From: Andrena cerasifolii
Taxonomy: Eukaryota; Arthropoda; Insecta; Hymenoptera; Andrenidae
DNA length: 64,000 nt
Direction of reading: 5' to 3'
Assembly (NCBI RefSeq): GCF_050908995.1
Contig: NC_135119.1
Span: 19,063,001-19,127,000, forward strand
Position 1 is the first letter of the stretch; each line of letters begins with the position of its first letter. This document shows positions 35,966 through 46,700 of this stretch, piece by piece. The notes below the pieces were generated by a model that ran no database searches, was not told where the DNA came from, and saw only the letters and a program-made list of their open reading frames with translations. The position numbers and the translations under genes are program-made.

Positions 35966-36451
35966 GGGGGTGCAACCACCTTGTAGGCCTGAGAGAATAG
36001 GTAAATTTAAAGTTTGTTTTCTCAGGTAATTTCTTAGTGAAATATCGGGATCCTTTTAGGAGATGTTAGGCAACATTTTAACTTTATTTTCACACATTAT
36101 TTATTACTCATACAGTTTTAAAGTGGCTGAGTTATTGGAACATATAAAATAAAAAATTCTTATTTCAACTTGAAGAGAAATAGACTTTCTTCAATGCAGC
36201 GTACGATTTCTGACTAATTTTAAAAATAAGGAAATGGCTTCGAAAATAATTTTTTTCTGATCACTGAAACAGTTCGGCTTTGGAGGTTTATAAAAATCGA
36301 ACAAATTAAAATATAATAAAAACCGTGCGTTAAATGTTAAAATGCTGCCTAATATCTCCTAAAAAATCCCGATGTTTCACTGAAAAATTACCTGAGAAAA
36401 CAAATCTTGAATTCACCCATTTTTTGTGGGCCCACAAGGTGTTGTATCCCC
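35966..36451. mobile_element. TTAA-bounded foldback element, 486 bp
   Basis: Bracketed by TTAA at 35962-35965 and 36452-36455. Left end GGGGGTGCAACCACCTTG; right end inverted GGGGATACAACACCTTG. Arms pair through the GAGAAAACAAATCTTGAA and TAGGAGATATTAGGCA regions. The terminal motif ACAACACCTTG is shared with the element at 59914-60648. Confidence 0.75.
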
Positions 36452-36527
36452 TTAAGTTACTCAAAGCATTCGACTCACCTCTTCGAACCCCCGCGACAGA
36501 GCTTGAAACCTGTTATAATATCGATTT

Positions 36528-36690
36528 CGGTTCTCCAAACGGTTACGAAGAACCTTTACTTTGCATAACTCTTATGAAGACCTGAAATTTCCAACTGTTA
36601 TCTGTTTTGGTTACGGTTCCTATTTCCCTCCTCATATCGGTTCCATAACCGTTATTACTTCGGTTCTATATCGGTTCCGAAACGGTTCCA
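36528..36690. repeat. Degenerate CGGTTCC-rich simple repeat
   Basis: Imperfect repetitions of short units around ATCGGTTCC and AACGGTTAC over about 160 bp. The period is irregular. It lies between a TTAA element and a mariner relic; origin not recognised. Confidence 0.45.
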
Positions 36691-36750
36691 GAATCAATTC
36701 TTCTATCGATGTTTCCCTAATTGATATCATTAATTATTATAACATTAATT

Positions 36751-37098
36751 ATGATAGTCCAAGAAAATCGGCCAAAATTGGCATATCGGGAGGGTGTTGT
36801 TTTCCAACATGATAATGCAACGCCCCACGCATCTTCGCTCACTCGCCAAAAATCATTGGACCTAGGTTGGGAGGTGTTATCACATCCACCATATAGCCCT
36901 GACCTTGCGCCTTCAGATCTCCATTTTCTTCGTTCCCCGCAGAGCTCCTTAAATGTTAAAATTTCTAACAACGCTGACGATGTAAAATCTTATTTAATTC
37001 AATTTTTTGCTGGCAAAAATCAGAAGTTTTATGAACATGCAATTATGAGACTGCCTGAAAGATGGCAAAAGGTCATCGACAAAACCGACAATACCTAA
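36751..37098 (+). pseudogene. 5'-truncated mariner transposase relic
   Basis: An open frame of about 115 codons matches the C-terminal catalytic part of mariner transposases. HDNATPHA holds the second catalytic Asp and YSPDLAPSD the third, separated by 34 residues as in DD34D mariners. LPERWQKVI near the end is also typical. The N-terminal DNA-binding half and the first Asp are missing, so it cannot transpose itself. The usual SDYHLF is SDLHFL here, consistent with decay. No clear terminal repeats were found. Confidence 0.85.
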
Positions 37099-38643
37099 TT
37101 TAATAAAGCTATATTTTCAAGTAAAATTTTCCAATTTTCCTTCTTATTTAAAATTCGCAATCACTCACTTGCCAAGCCAATATATAACAATTTTAAACAG
37201 TTATTTTCGGAGCCGTTTCAAGCCCTGGTCCGCGACCTCTCCGAAGCCGAAGATCACCAAAAAGCGAGGGACCTTTCGAAAATCTCTCCAACGACCATCG
37301 AGCGTGGCCAATTTTGGGGATGCAGGCCAATAGCGGCGCACGCTCTCGATTACCATCCGTAGGATCGTCCGCGCTCATTTTTCGTCTAACAAGTCTCGAG
37401 AGAGTTTGCTTAGCCGGCCTGTCGGTGGACGCGGTTTCTGGAACGCTGCAGGGATAGTTTCGGCAGCGTTAAGCTTGCGGACGGGTTTTCGGCTTTACCG
37501 TCGACATCGTCGGGGAGGGGGGCGGGGGGGGGCGGGTGGCGGAGAGGGTGGCTTACTGACGTGGATTGTAGACCACCGAGGGGCAGACGGGACGGATGAA
37601 TGGACACGCGTCGGTAACACAATTACTGGGACGTTAATTTACTCAATAATCACGGAAGCATCCACGTCTAAATGCCGGCACGCGCCTCTTCTCCCTTCCG
37701 CCGTCAACATACTAGAGGCTCTCTAATGCAGCGGATGAATACGGGTCCTGCTTCGTGGATGATTGCGTCATTACACGTGCGTTTCTCTAAACAGGTCGCG
37801 GCGCGGAATGTTTTTCAGCGGGTCGTGTCCGTTTTGATTGCTTGGGACAGGGACGTCTCCTAGGGTGCATTTTGTTGGAAGTTTAGAGGGGGTTGTTAGG
37901 TGGAAATGTTCGGGTAATATTTTTAGCGGGAGCTGTGTAGTTACAGCGTCGCTTTGAAGTACGAAGAGGGTAGGAGTGTTTAAAGGCAGGCGGCATTTTA
38001 TAGCGAACGTTGGCACCCTATTAGTAAACAATGATTGGGAATGGCTACTGAAGGGATTGTTAGCAATTTGATGAAATGGGGGTGTAGTTTCCCTAAAGTA
38101 GGCGAGCTCCGCTCCTTGGAATTGGCGGGGTAGTTTAACCGGCTCGTGAACAATTTACAAACATCTTTGTGTTATTTCAAAAACACCGAGTTTTGGGAAG
38201 CCCCTAGGTGGTGGCAATCAGAGCGCACAGGAGTCGCGATATTTCTTGGGGGGAAAAATTGTGCTGGCATCCGGGAAAACGGTTTCGTGATGCTGTAATA
38301 ACTTTGTCGATCGAAAGGTAGCCTGTAGGCAGGCGTAGAGGGATAAAGGTACACGGACGGACACCGACACACGGCCATTTTGAACGTGCTGTATACATCG
38401 TCCGATAAGTAATCTAATCCGGCGCTCGTGCTCCTCCTGATCCGCATTCTCTACCCTTTCAAGATTCGATACAGATGCATTGACTTGCGAGAAGCTTTCA
38501 TGTACTTCGACGCCCGACGGAGGATCAATACTGATGTGATAAAGAAAAAAGAAAAAAAGCGAAAAGGGAGGGAAAACCTTTTGTTACTTTCGTACGAAAC
38601 AGGAAAGAGGAAACCAACGATCGAAATGTAGGGAAATAATTGA

Positions 38644-38755
38644 AGAGTCCTTGCGGGAAACACTGAGAGTGCCAAAAATCAAGTTCTACACTATAATATT
38701 ACAATTGTCACGTACATTTTTAGATAAAAATGTATTTTTTTAATTTTTCAATGAC
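38644..38755. mobile_element. Degraded copy of a short MITE family
   Basis: Shares AGTCCTTG, then AAACACTG and GTGCCAAAAATCAA with the copy at 53705-53828. The right terminus is eroded. No coding capacity. Confidence 0.5.
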
Positions 38756-39525
38756 AGACGAGTCGAAAGCTTGCTGTTGAAAAATAAAGTACAAATTCTA
38801 TTTACAGACTTCGCGCACGTGTAGCGCTAACGGAGGTAAAGGGAAAAGTGGTAGCGAACATGGACCCTGAAAACCGATCGTTATTCAGTTACGGAGTTAA
38901 AATGCTTTCACGTGGTGGAGTTAAGTAGAAGAATCGACGTATGGCGATACCGCGCGGTCCCTGTGTAACGTAGGTAACTATTTCAGTTGCGTATTGACCC
39001 CATTTATTCTCCACCTTATTGGCTACTCCGCCAGGAAGATTAAACCCGGAGGAAGATTAAAAGCAATCATCATCGCTAGTGCCTACCACCTACCCCCCTT
39101 TAACCCATCATCAGTCACGAGTCAGATCCGTCCACCCAACCCCCGCGATGGACCACAAACCTAAGCGACCCGAGACACCATAAACGACCCCAGAGGACTG
39201 CAAACACAAAGCAGACAAACCACGAACTCCAGCCCGATCCACCTATCTCACGTGTCCGTCCAAAGACTCACTCTTCTAGATCGCAACACCGAGGACCTTG
39301 CCCGAAAGCCAGAGAACAGTAGAAAGACAATGCAGCTACCCTTACGGCGCGAAGAAATACCTGCGAATCGTTACGCCGGCTCCTCCGCCGCGAAGGGGGG
39401 TGAGAAAGAAATACAATTTAAGCGGTGGAGGGAAAGCCGCCGTCAGAAGCGCACGTCGTGAGTGCCGTTATCGCGCAGTCAATGGTGAATGCGCAACAAC
39501 ACCAGCCAGCCACCGTGGGATATTG

Positions 39526-39534
39526 TATAAAAGG
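39526..39534 (+). promoter_or_regulatory. Possible TATA box upstream of bsh
   Basis: TATAAAAGG on the plus strand lies at the left edge of a CpG-rich block, about 1.26 kb before the bsh ATG. The match to the TATA consensus is good. No initiator motif was confirmed about 30 bp downstream, so this rests on motif and position only. Confidence 0.3.
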
Positions 39535-40787
39535 AGATCCGTCTATCGCTCTCTCCCTCCCTCGGTAGCCGCGTCGGTCCACCCTTTCTCTCCTGCCCTC
39601 CGAGGGGTTGCAGCGGCGAGGGGGTGAGCCTCGCGAGGCACCCAGTCAGCGTGTCCATGGAAACGACGGGGTTGGTAACGCCCCGCCGGGCCCGCGGGGC
39701 CAACCGTTGCGACGGCGAGCGTCGCGACGCCGACCAATGCCGGCGTGCGTCGAGCCTTCGACATCCGGCCCGCGGCTTTACTCTTCTTCGACGGTTAGAA
39801 GGGGCGAGGGTGGAGATGATCGCGGGGGGCTGAGGATCGCCTTGAATCGCGCACCGATACTCCCTAAAACCTCGCCGAAACGACGCTGCCCTGGCTCGCC
39901 TCCGCCTGGCGGACGACCTTCCTCGCTCTGCCCGTCTTTCCGCCGACCGTTTAATCGAATTAGAATTTTCCAAGTGCCGCGAAACGCGAACCACCTTGCA
40001 GGGAAGGCAGCGCGCCGCCCGCGACGGATCGAAGCGGGCCACTGTTCGACGGCGAACCCGCCTCGAGGATTTTCGGTGCACCCCGAGAAGAAACTCCACG
40101 CCGGATGGAGTTAAGGGTCGGTGGTTCGTGCCTGACGGCGGGAGGGCGATCGTTCGGTCAGCCGCTACTTTGTAGATCGGGGAGAGTTGGCGCGTGACTG
40201 GTGAACGAGAAGAATTACGTACACGGACTTCTCGGCCGGCTTTTCAGCTCTGTTCGACGGTACGTTGTTTCAGTGCGATCGTTCCGCGGACGCGGGGGTT
40301 GCTTTTTGCTCGTCGATGGCTGCCGCGTTTCGAGTTTTAACAATGCGGGAGTTGTGAGCAGGCTGTACCGTTGGATGTACCTGGAGGATTGGAGGACGAT
40401 TTTTGGATGGCTTGCTTCGATACCAGTGAGGAATTCAGCGATAGCATAATCCTCTCTGAACGTGAGACTCGTGACTGGTCCGGTGACCCAAACTGCATCC
40501 CTAACAATCTCCCGTAAACACCATTGCGCGTGAAGGGGGACTCGAGAGTGGTTAGTTGGAAGAAGCATTTCTGTTCGCTGTTCAAAAGTGTCAGGATTCC
40601 AGTGACATTCGAAAATGGAGCTCAAGCTCTCCGAGAGGAGAATCGCGGAGCCTAGTGCGTAGTGGCTGTGATGCAACCCTTGGAGGGAGTTTAAGAGTCT
40701 GTGATCGAGCGGGGGATTAGAATTTCGAGAATGTAACGGGTTCTGAAGGTTCGCAAGTGAAGGGTCGAAGAATACTGTGCGAGGAAA

Positions 40788-43700
40788 ATGCAGTCGACTT
40801 GCCAGCAACAGCAGGCCCAGCCAGGTCAGAATGGCACTTCGGCGAACAGGACCTCGTTTCTGATCGAGGACATCCTCAGCCGCGGTACCGCTCCGCCGCA
40901 CTCTCATCACCAGCTTCATCATTCGCACCTGACGTCCAGTCACGGGGTGCAGCACCAGCAATACCAGCAGTTCGCCAGCTTGCTGCCTGGTTATCCATCG
41001 GCACCACCCACGGCGGCCTTCTTTTTGGGACCACTTTTCGGTAACACCGCGATGGGGGTCGGTGTGGTGCCAGGGGTCAGTGAACTTGCGGCCTTGAAGC
41101 ATTGCCGTCGACGGAAAGCGCGAACTGTGAGTGGAATCTTCTCGTCACTTATCGCACTTCTCTTCGTGTCCCTCTGCTTCGGTATTCCGTCGTTATTAAA
41201 CAGCCATTCCGTGGCTCGAACAAAGCTCGAGCCACTAATTCCGACGGCCTCGAATGTGTACAAGTTTTAATCGAAGACAGGAAGTTTGGTAGCCGCTAGC
41301 TTCACCTAGAAACAGATTAGATTAGAGCTCAGAGTTTTTATAATTTTAGAGAAACTGCAACGTTCTTCGGAAATTTATTTACACAGAAAGAGTTAGGCAC
41401 TTATCGCTTATAAATTAATCACCATCCATCGAGCCTCTGTATTTTCTTAAAGCAATATTAAATTATCTTAAACTTTAAATAATTCCTCTGGTTAACAATT
41501 TTACAGAGTAAAGTGAAGCGTTGAATGATCAATGAAATTTCTCGCGCGTAGTAAGAAAGCCACGAGTTTACACCCTGCTGGTTGGATTGCATTTAGGTGT
41601 TCAGCGATCAACAATTAGCGGGTTTGGAAGCGAGATTCGAGGTGCAGAGGTACCTGAGCACGCCAGAGAGGGTCGAGCTTGCGGCGGCACTTCACCTCTC
41701 GGAGACCCAAGTGAAAACGTGGTTCCAGAACCGACGGATGAAGCACAAGAAACAATTGAGGAAATTGAGCACCAGCGCGGGCAGCAACGGCAATCAGAAT
41801 TCCAATCAGCAATGCACCGGTCAATCAGTTCCCGTCACGTCACCCGCAGGTGAGTGAAACATTTCCCTCCTTTCTCTGTCCTTTATCCGCCGAGGCATTG
41901 GGCAGCTCCCTAATCGTAAACAATTATATTTATAAAAGCGTTGCATCGGTTTTCGCTGCGCCTGATTTCACCGGAGAAACGGCGAAAGTTCGTAGACAGC
42001 CAAGGGAAATAAATTCTTGGATTAAAGACAGGGGTAATATATTTTTCCTCTCAATAAAACGAAGGAACTTTTGCATCGACCGTAGTGTCTATTCCAAAGG
42101 CAGCGAATAAGAGGAGAATTGGAATTTCGGGCTTCGAGTTCGAAAGAGGAGTTTCTAAACTCGTCGATGAGAGACGCGACGCGCGTGATCGCAATTCCGG
42201 GGGATGCCGTTCGTTGATAAAGCGGAAGTTAGCCCCCTATTATAAACTCGATGACGCTTAAAATTTTCACGCGTCGCCCCGCTAATGCGAGCGTTTAATT
42301 GCAATTGCAGAACCTATGCAATTTCGTATCCGCGTCACAATGCGTAATTACCGCTAAATACGTGTATCGACTTTTCGATAAACAACGGGGTACGCACGCC
42401 CGGCGGCCGTGTCTCGCGTTCAATTAAGCTCGGATTAACAACGACGGATGCGCCCTGCGCCATCGAATTATTCGTAAATCAGTTTTCGTAATTCCGCGAC
42501 AGAAAAAATTCCGCGCGCCGCCGCGGCAGCGCTGATAAGTCCGCGAGCTTGCGAGCGTGTTAAAAGTTTCGAGCTTCGAGGGACTGGGATTATCGAGAGC
42601 AATCGGGGAACCGAAATGGTAAATGATGCGAGTGCGAAATTTCCAGCACCCTCTTTCCAGCCGCAGCGACTTCGGTAGTTGCGATTCTAGTTTTATGTTG
42701 CAACGGCACCAGAAGCTGAAGATAAAGCACCCTTTTCCACGAGAGAAACAGTTTTTCGTTCCTTTGGCACTTACATCGTTTATATTTAACCCTCGGTTGT
42801 CCCAGCTATTTTTTTTCACATCGCGTCGATTCGATCCGAGCCAATTTTCAATCCGCAGTTTTTTAAAAACTATCTGTTAAATTAACAAGGGAAGGCCGCG
42901 ACATCTGGGACACGGATTTTGATGAATCTCGTGTATGTTGTAGTGTGGGTGTAGTAGACCAATATATGTCTCACATGTTGGGTTCACTACCCCAGGGTTT
43001 CCGAAATATTAATAAAAAAAGACGTTTATGCGTTGACGAACAGAAGCGGTAGCGAAGTTCATTGTAGTGGCGAATAGCGGCGCGTGTAAAGGGCAGGTCT
43101 CGCACTGGAACTTTCTGTAGATTTTTGCTATAAATGTATTTTGTATGTTTTATTTAGGGATTGCATAGCGGTAAATCGGTAAATCGGTTTGAAGTTTTTT
43201 TTTCACTGATAACGTAGTAGATGTCGACGGAATTATGCGGTATATGTATGCGCTACATTGCTATACATCCAATTTTTACCGGTAAATCGCCAAATTTTTA
43301 CCGGTAATTTGATGAATTACGTATTTCTCGATATTTACCGGTAATTTGATAAATTACGAATTTCTCGATATTTATCGGTAATTTGATAAATTACGTATTT
43401 CTCGATATTTACCGGTAGATCGTGAGAAATACGTATTTCTCGATATTTGCCGGTAGATCGCGAGAAATAGTAGCGCATAATTCCGTCGATATCTACTACG
43501 TTATCAGTGAAAAAAAGCTTCAAACCGATTTACCGATTTACCGGTCTGCAATCCCTAGTTTTATTCCTCAAAAGATAAAGTACTATTTTTTACATTCTAA
43601 AATATGACGTTTATCGTAAAAACAAATGAAACAATAAAATTCACGACACATGGCACGTCTAATAAAAGGTGTACGGCCACAGGGTACATTTTTTTATACA

Positions 43701-46700
43701 CGCGCCGCTATTCGTCATTACAATAAACTTCGCTATCGCTTCTGTTCGTCGACGCATAAAAATATTTTTTTATTAATATTTCGGAACCTCTGGGGTAGTG
43801 GATGCTACACGTGAGACATATATATTGGTCTACTACACTTACACTATAACATATATGAGACTCATCAAAATCCGTGTCCCAGATGTCGCGGCCTAAGTAA
43901 GTCGCGCAAATTCTGAGATAAAATTTGGACATTTTAGAACATAAGTTGATCGTTGAAAATTAACATTTAAAGTATCACCAGGTTCGAAAGTAGTGCCATT
44001 TTCAATGACACCTCAAAGATATTTTACCTCAAAGCCAAATTCTGGGTCATTCTGATCCAGTCTGACAACCGAGGACTAATTTCGCATTACATTTCATTTT
44101 TCTGATCCCTACTTCCCTACTAATACCTATATAAAAGTGAAACGTCTGTCTGTTTGTTACATTTGACTAGATTTCAATGAAACTTTGAATATACATCACA
44201 TACGTCCTGAAGTAGATTACAGGCTATTTTTTGTAGGCTGTTTTATTTTGGAGCTGTCATAAATAATTCCCCGGGGAAGCCGGGCAACTGGTCAGCAAGT
44301 TGCAAATTAATTAAGCTGCCCAAATCCTCATTCATAATACTTAACGACCACTCCAATCGCGGATACTAGTCGACGTCGCCCAAGCCTAGAGCTATTAAGA
44401 ATAAGTAGTAACAAACGTTCCTTATACCCCTCCCGATGAAAACTCTCTAACGTCGTAATATCCAGAGTTAAATAACGAAGCAATTAGTTCCCAGACCGTT
44501 CCCTACACGGCGAGCTGCGCGTAAAAGGTACTTTAATCCCTGAATGGAGGTGAATTATTTTCAATCCCACCTCGGATAATCGCCGGCGAAGTTAGAGCAT
44601 GCGCGCACGCGCGCGCGAAAGTAATAATCGGGGAAAGTAGATCGCGGCTTGTATGTCGCAATTAAATCGTTATTAGTATAAACTTCGTAATTGCGATTAT
44701 CAATTAGCCATTCGAGCGCGGCCATCGTCGGAATTTCCGGTCCACGTCAAATAGTTCCCTGTTATCATGGCTAATGGACCATATAATGCCACCAAAATTC
44801 GGCTGACAATAAATTACGCAACTTTAGTTAACTAACCCCAGACCGTAACCGAGGCTACCAGCAACTATAATGATCAACTAGCGTTCCCTGGATAATGATC
44901 CTTCCTTCTCCTACGATTCCCCGCAATCTGTAATGCCGTTTAACGATGTTACCGCTTGTTTACTTATCTTAATAACCGCCGGGGGCCTCGAGAGAAACGA
45001 TTAGTAAGAAGGGAACTACTTAATTAAACGGGGGACCCCAGCCTGAAGCCACTAACAAAAGACAAACTTAGGGATTTTTTTTGTTCGTATAAATAAAAAT
45101 ATAGGGCTTGGATTTTTTTTATACAGTTTTAAAGCAATCTTTATTTTGCTGGGACAATTTTTTTTTTTAAAATTTGTACAGAATGGCGGTGAACAAAATA
45201 AAATGGCTTCCCGGAACACTGCAAAAATACTGGTCCACACTCCCGGGAATGACTGAATCATCTGAGAGGGAAATACAAAAGAGATATATAAACAGGCATA
45301 TGTTATCTTTGACCTAGCGTAGGATTTTTTTAATATTTCAAATATTCGATTTTTTGCAAGCATTTTGAAAGACAATTCTTCAAACTGCTATAATTTCCAA
45401 AGTAATTCGAATTTTGCGAAAATTCTACGCTAGGTCAGAGTTAATATATTCCTGTTTATACATGTTTTTTGTATTTCCATCTCAGATGATCCAGTCCTTC
45501 CCGGGAGTGTGGGCCAGTTTGTTTTCAGTGCTTCGGGAAACCATTTTCTTTACCATTTTGTACAATTTTTCATAAAAAAAATTTCTAGCAAAATAAAGAT
45601 TGCGTTAAAACTATATGAAAAATCCAAGCCCTATATTTTTATTTCTACGAACAAAGAATCCCTGACTTTGTCTTTTGTTAGTGGTTTCAGGGTGGGGTCG
45701 CCCCTTAATAGAAAATAGAGCGAACAATGGTTATTACAGGATGGAAACGAAACGCCGGATCCGTCGCGTTGGAAGTGTTAATCGTGGTCGGAATTTTTAC
45801 CAACCTTGCGTTCCGAGAGACTAATCGGCCGTCGAGGTTCGGCAAGGCCCTCGAATGAAAATTTCGTGCAAAATCGCTTGATCCCATCAGCCACCGACAT
45901 CGGGTTACGACGGATTTTCGCGATAAATTTTAACGTCGAAACTCGATTATCATCCCCCAACCCTCCTGCCCAACGCGATATCGTATCTTTCAGACGGGAG
46001 GGTGGGTTTACTTTTTCTTTTAAAAATTAACACTTTTACAGCGACGGTGCCGACGTAACGCTTTCATTCGCGTTCAAAGTCGAACGGAAACTATTCTCTT
46101 TATGTCGAAATGATGCTGAATGTGTTTTATACTACTCGGCTCTGGGCAGGGGTGGTTTTTATATAGGTCAAGTAGGCTGCAGCCTAGGGCAGCAAATTTT
46201 CGGCGAAAGAAATTGGAAAAGGTTTTAGCACAGAGGCGTGAGATACTTTTAAGAAGAATTCACTTGTTTTTCACGTAGAAAATTAGAAATAGTTCATGAT
46301 ATGTGAGTTGCTGTATTGAATTATGTAATTTTTAAATTCTCTCGACACTTTTTAAATTAAACTATTTGATGATATTTCACGTAAAGGGCGGCAGATGCTT
46401 GTTAACCTAGGGGTGCTAAATCCCCAAATCCGATCCTGGGTTGGGGTAACTTTAAACTCGCCCAAAGAGAATTTCTTCGGAAGAAATATGGTGCTTGATT
46501 TTCTATGTCTTTAATAAAAGCATTCTGTAGTTTTTGGTGATGATGGAAAGCTCAGGGTATACAGTAGTAGTCGAAGGAGAATTTAAACTGTAAACGGCAA
46601 GGAAAATAAGATAGTTTCATTAGAGTTAATTATATTTTAAAGTTTATATCCTATAATATTATATTGTTGGGGGGTTACCAGAATAATACAGTATTTAGCA

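Larger units (their letters stand above)
37099..40787. other. Intergenic region and bsh upstream/5' UTR
   Basis: No coding exon recognised. It contains a G-rich run at 37512-37536, a degraded copy of a short MITE at about 38644-38755, a TATAAAAGG at 39526-39534, and a CpG-rich block at 39440-40110 that probably marks the bsh promoter and leader. Long open frames in the CpG-rich block have no homology and are read as chance. Confidence 0.4.

Noticed and set aside
39479..40114. Long frames on both strands (206 codons minus, 168 codons plus) upstream of bsh
   Set aside because: Arg/Pro/Ser-rich translations on both strands at once are typical of a CpG-rich block, not of protein coding.
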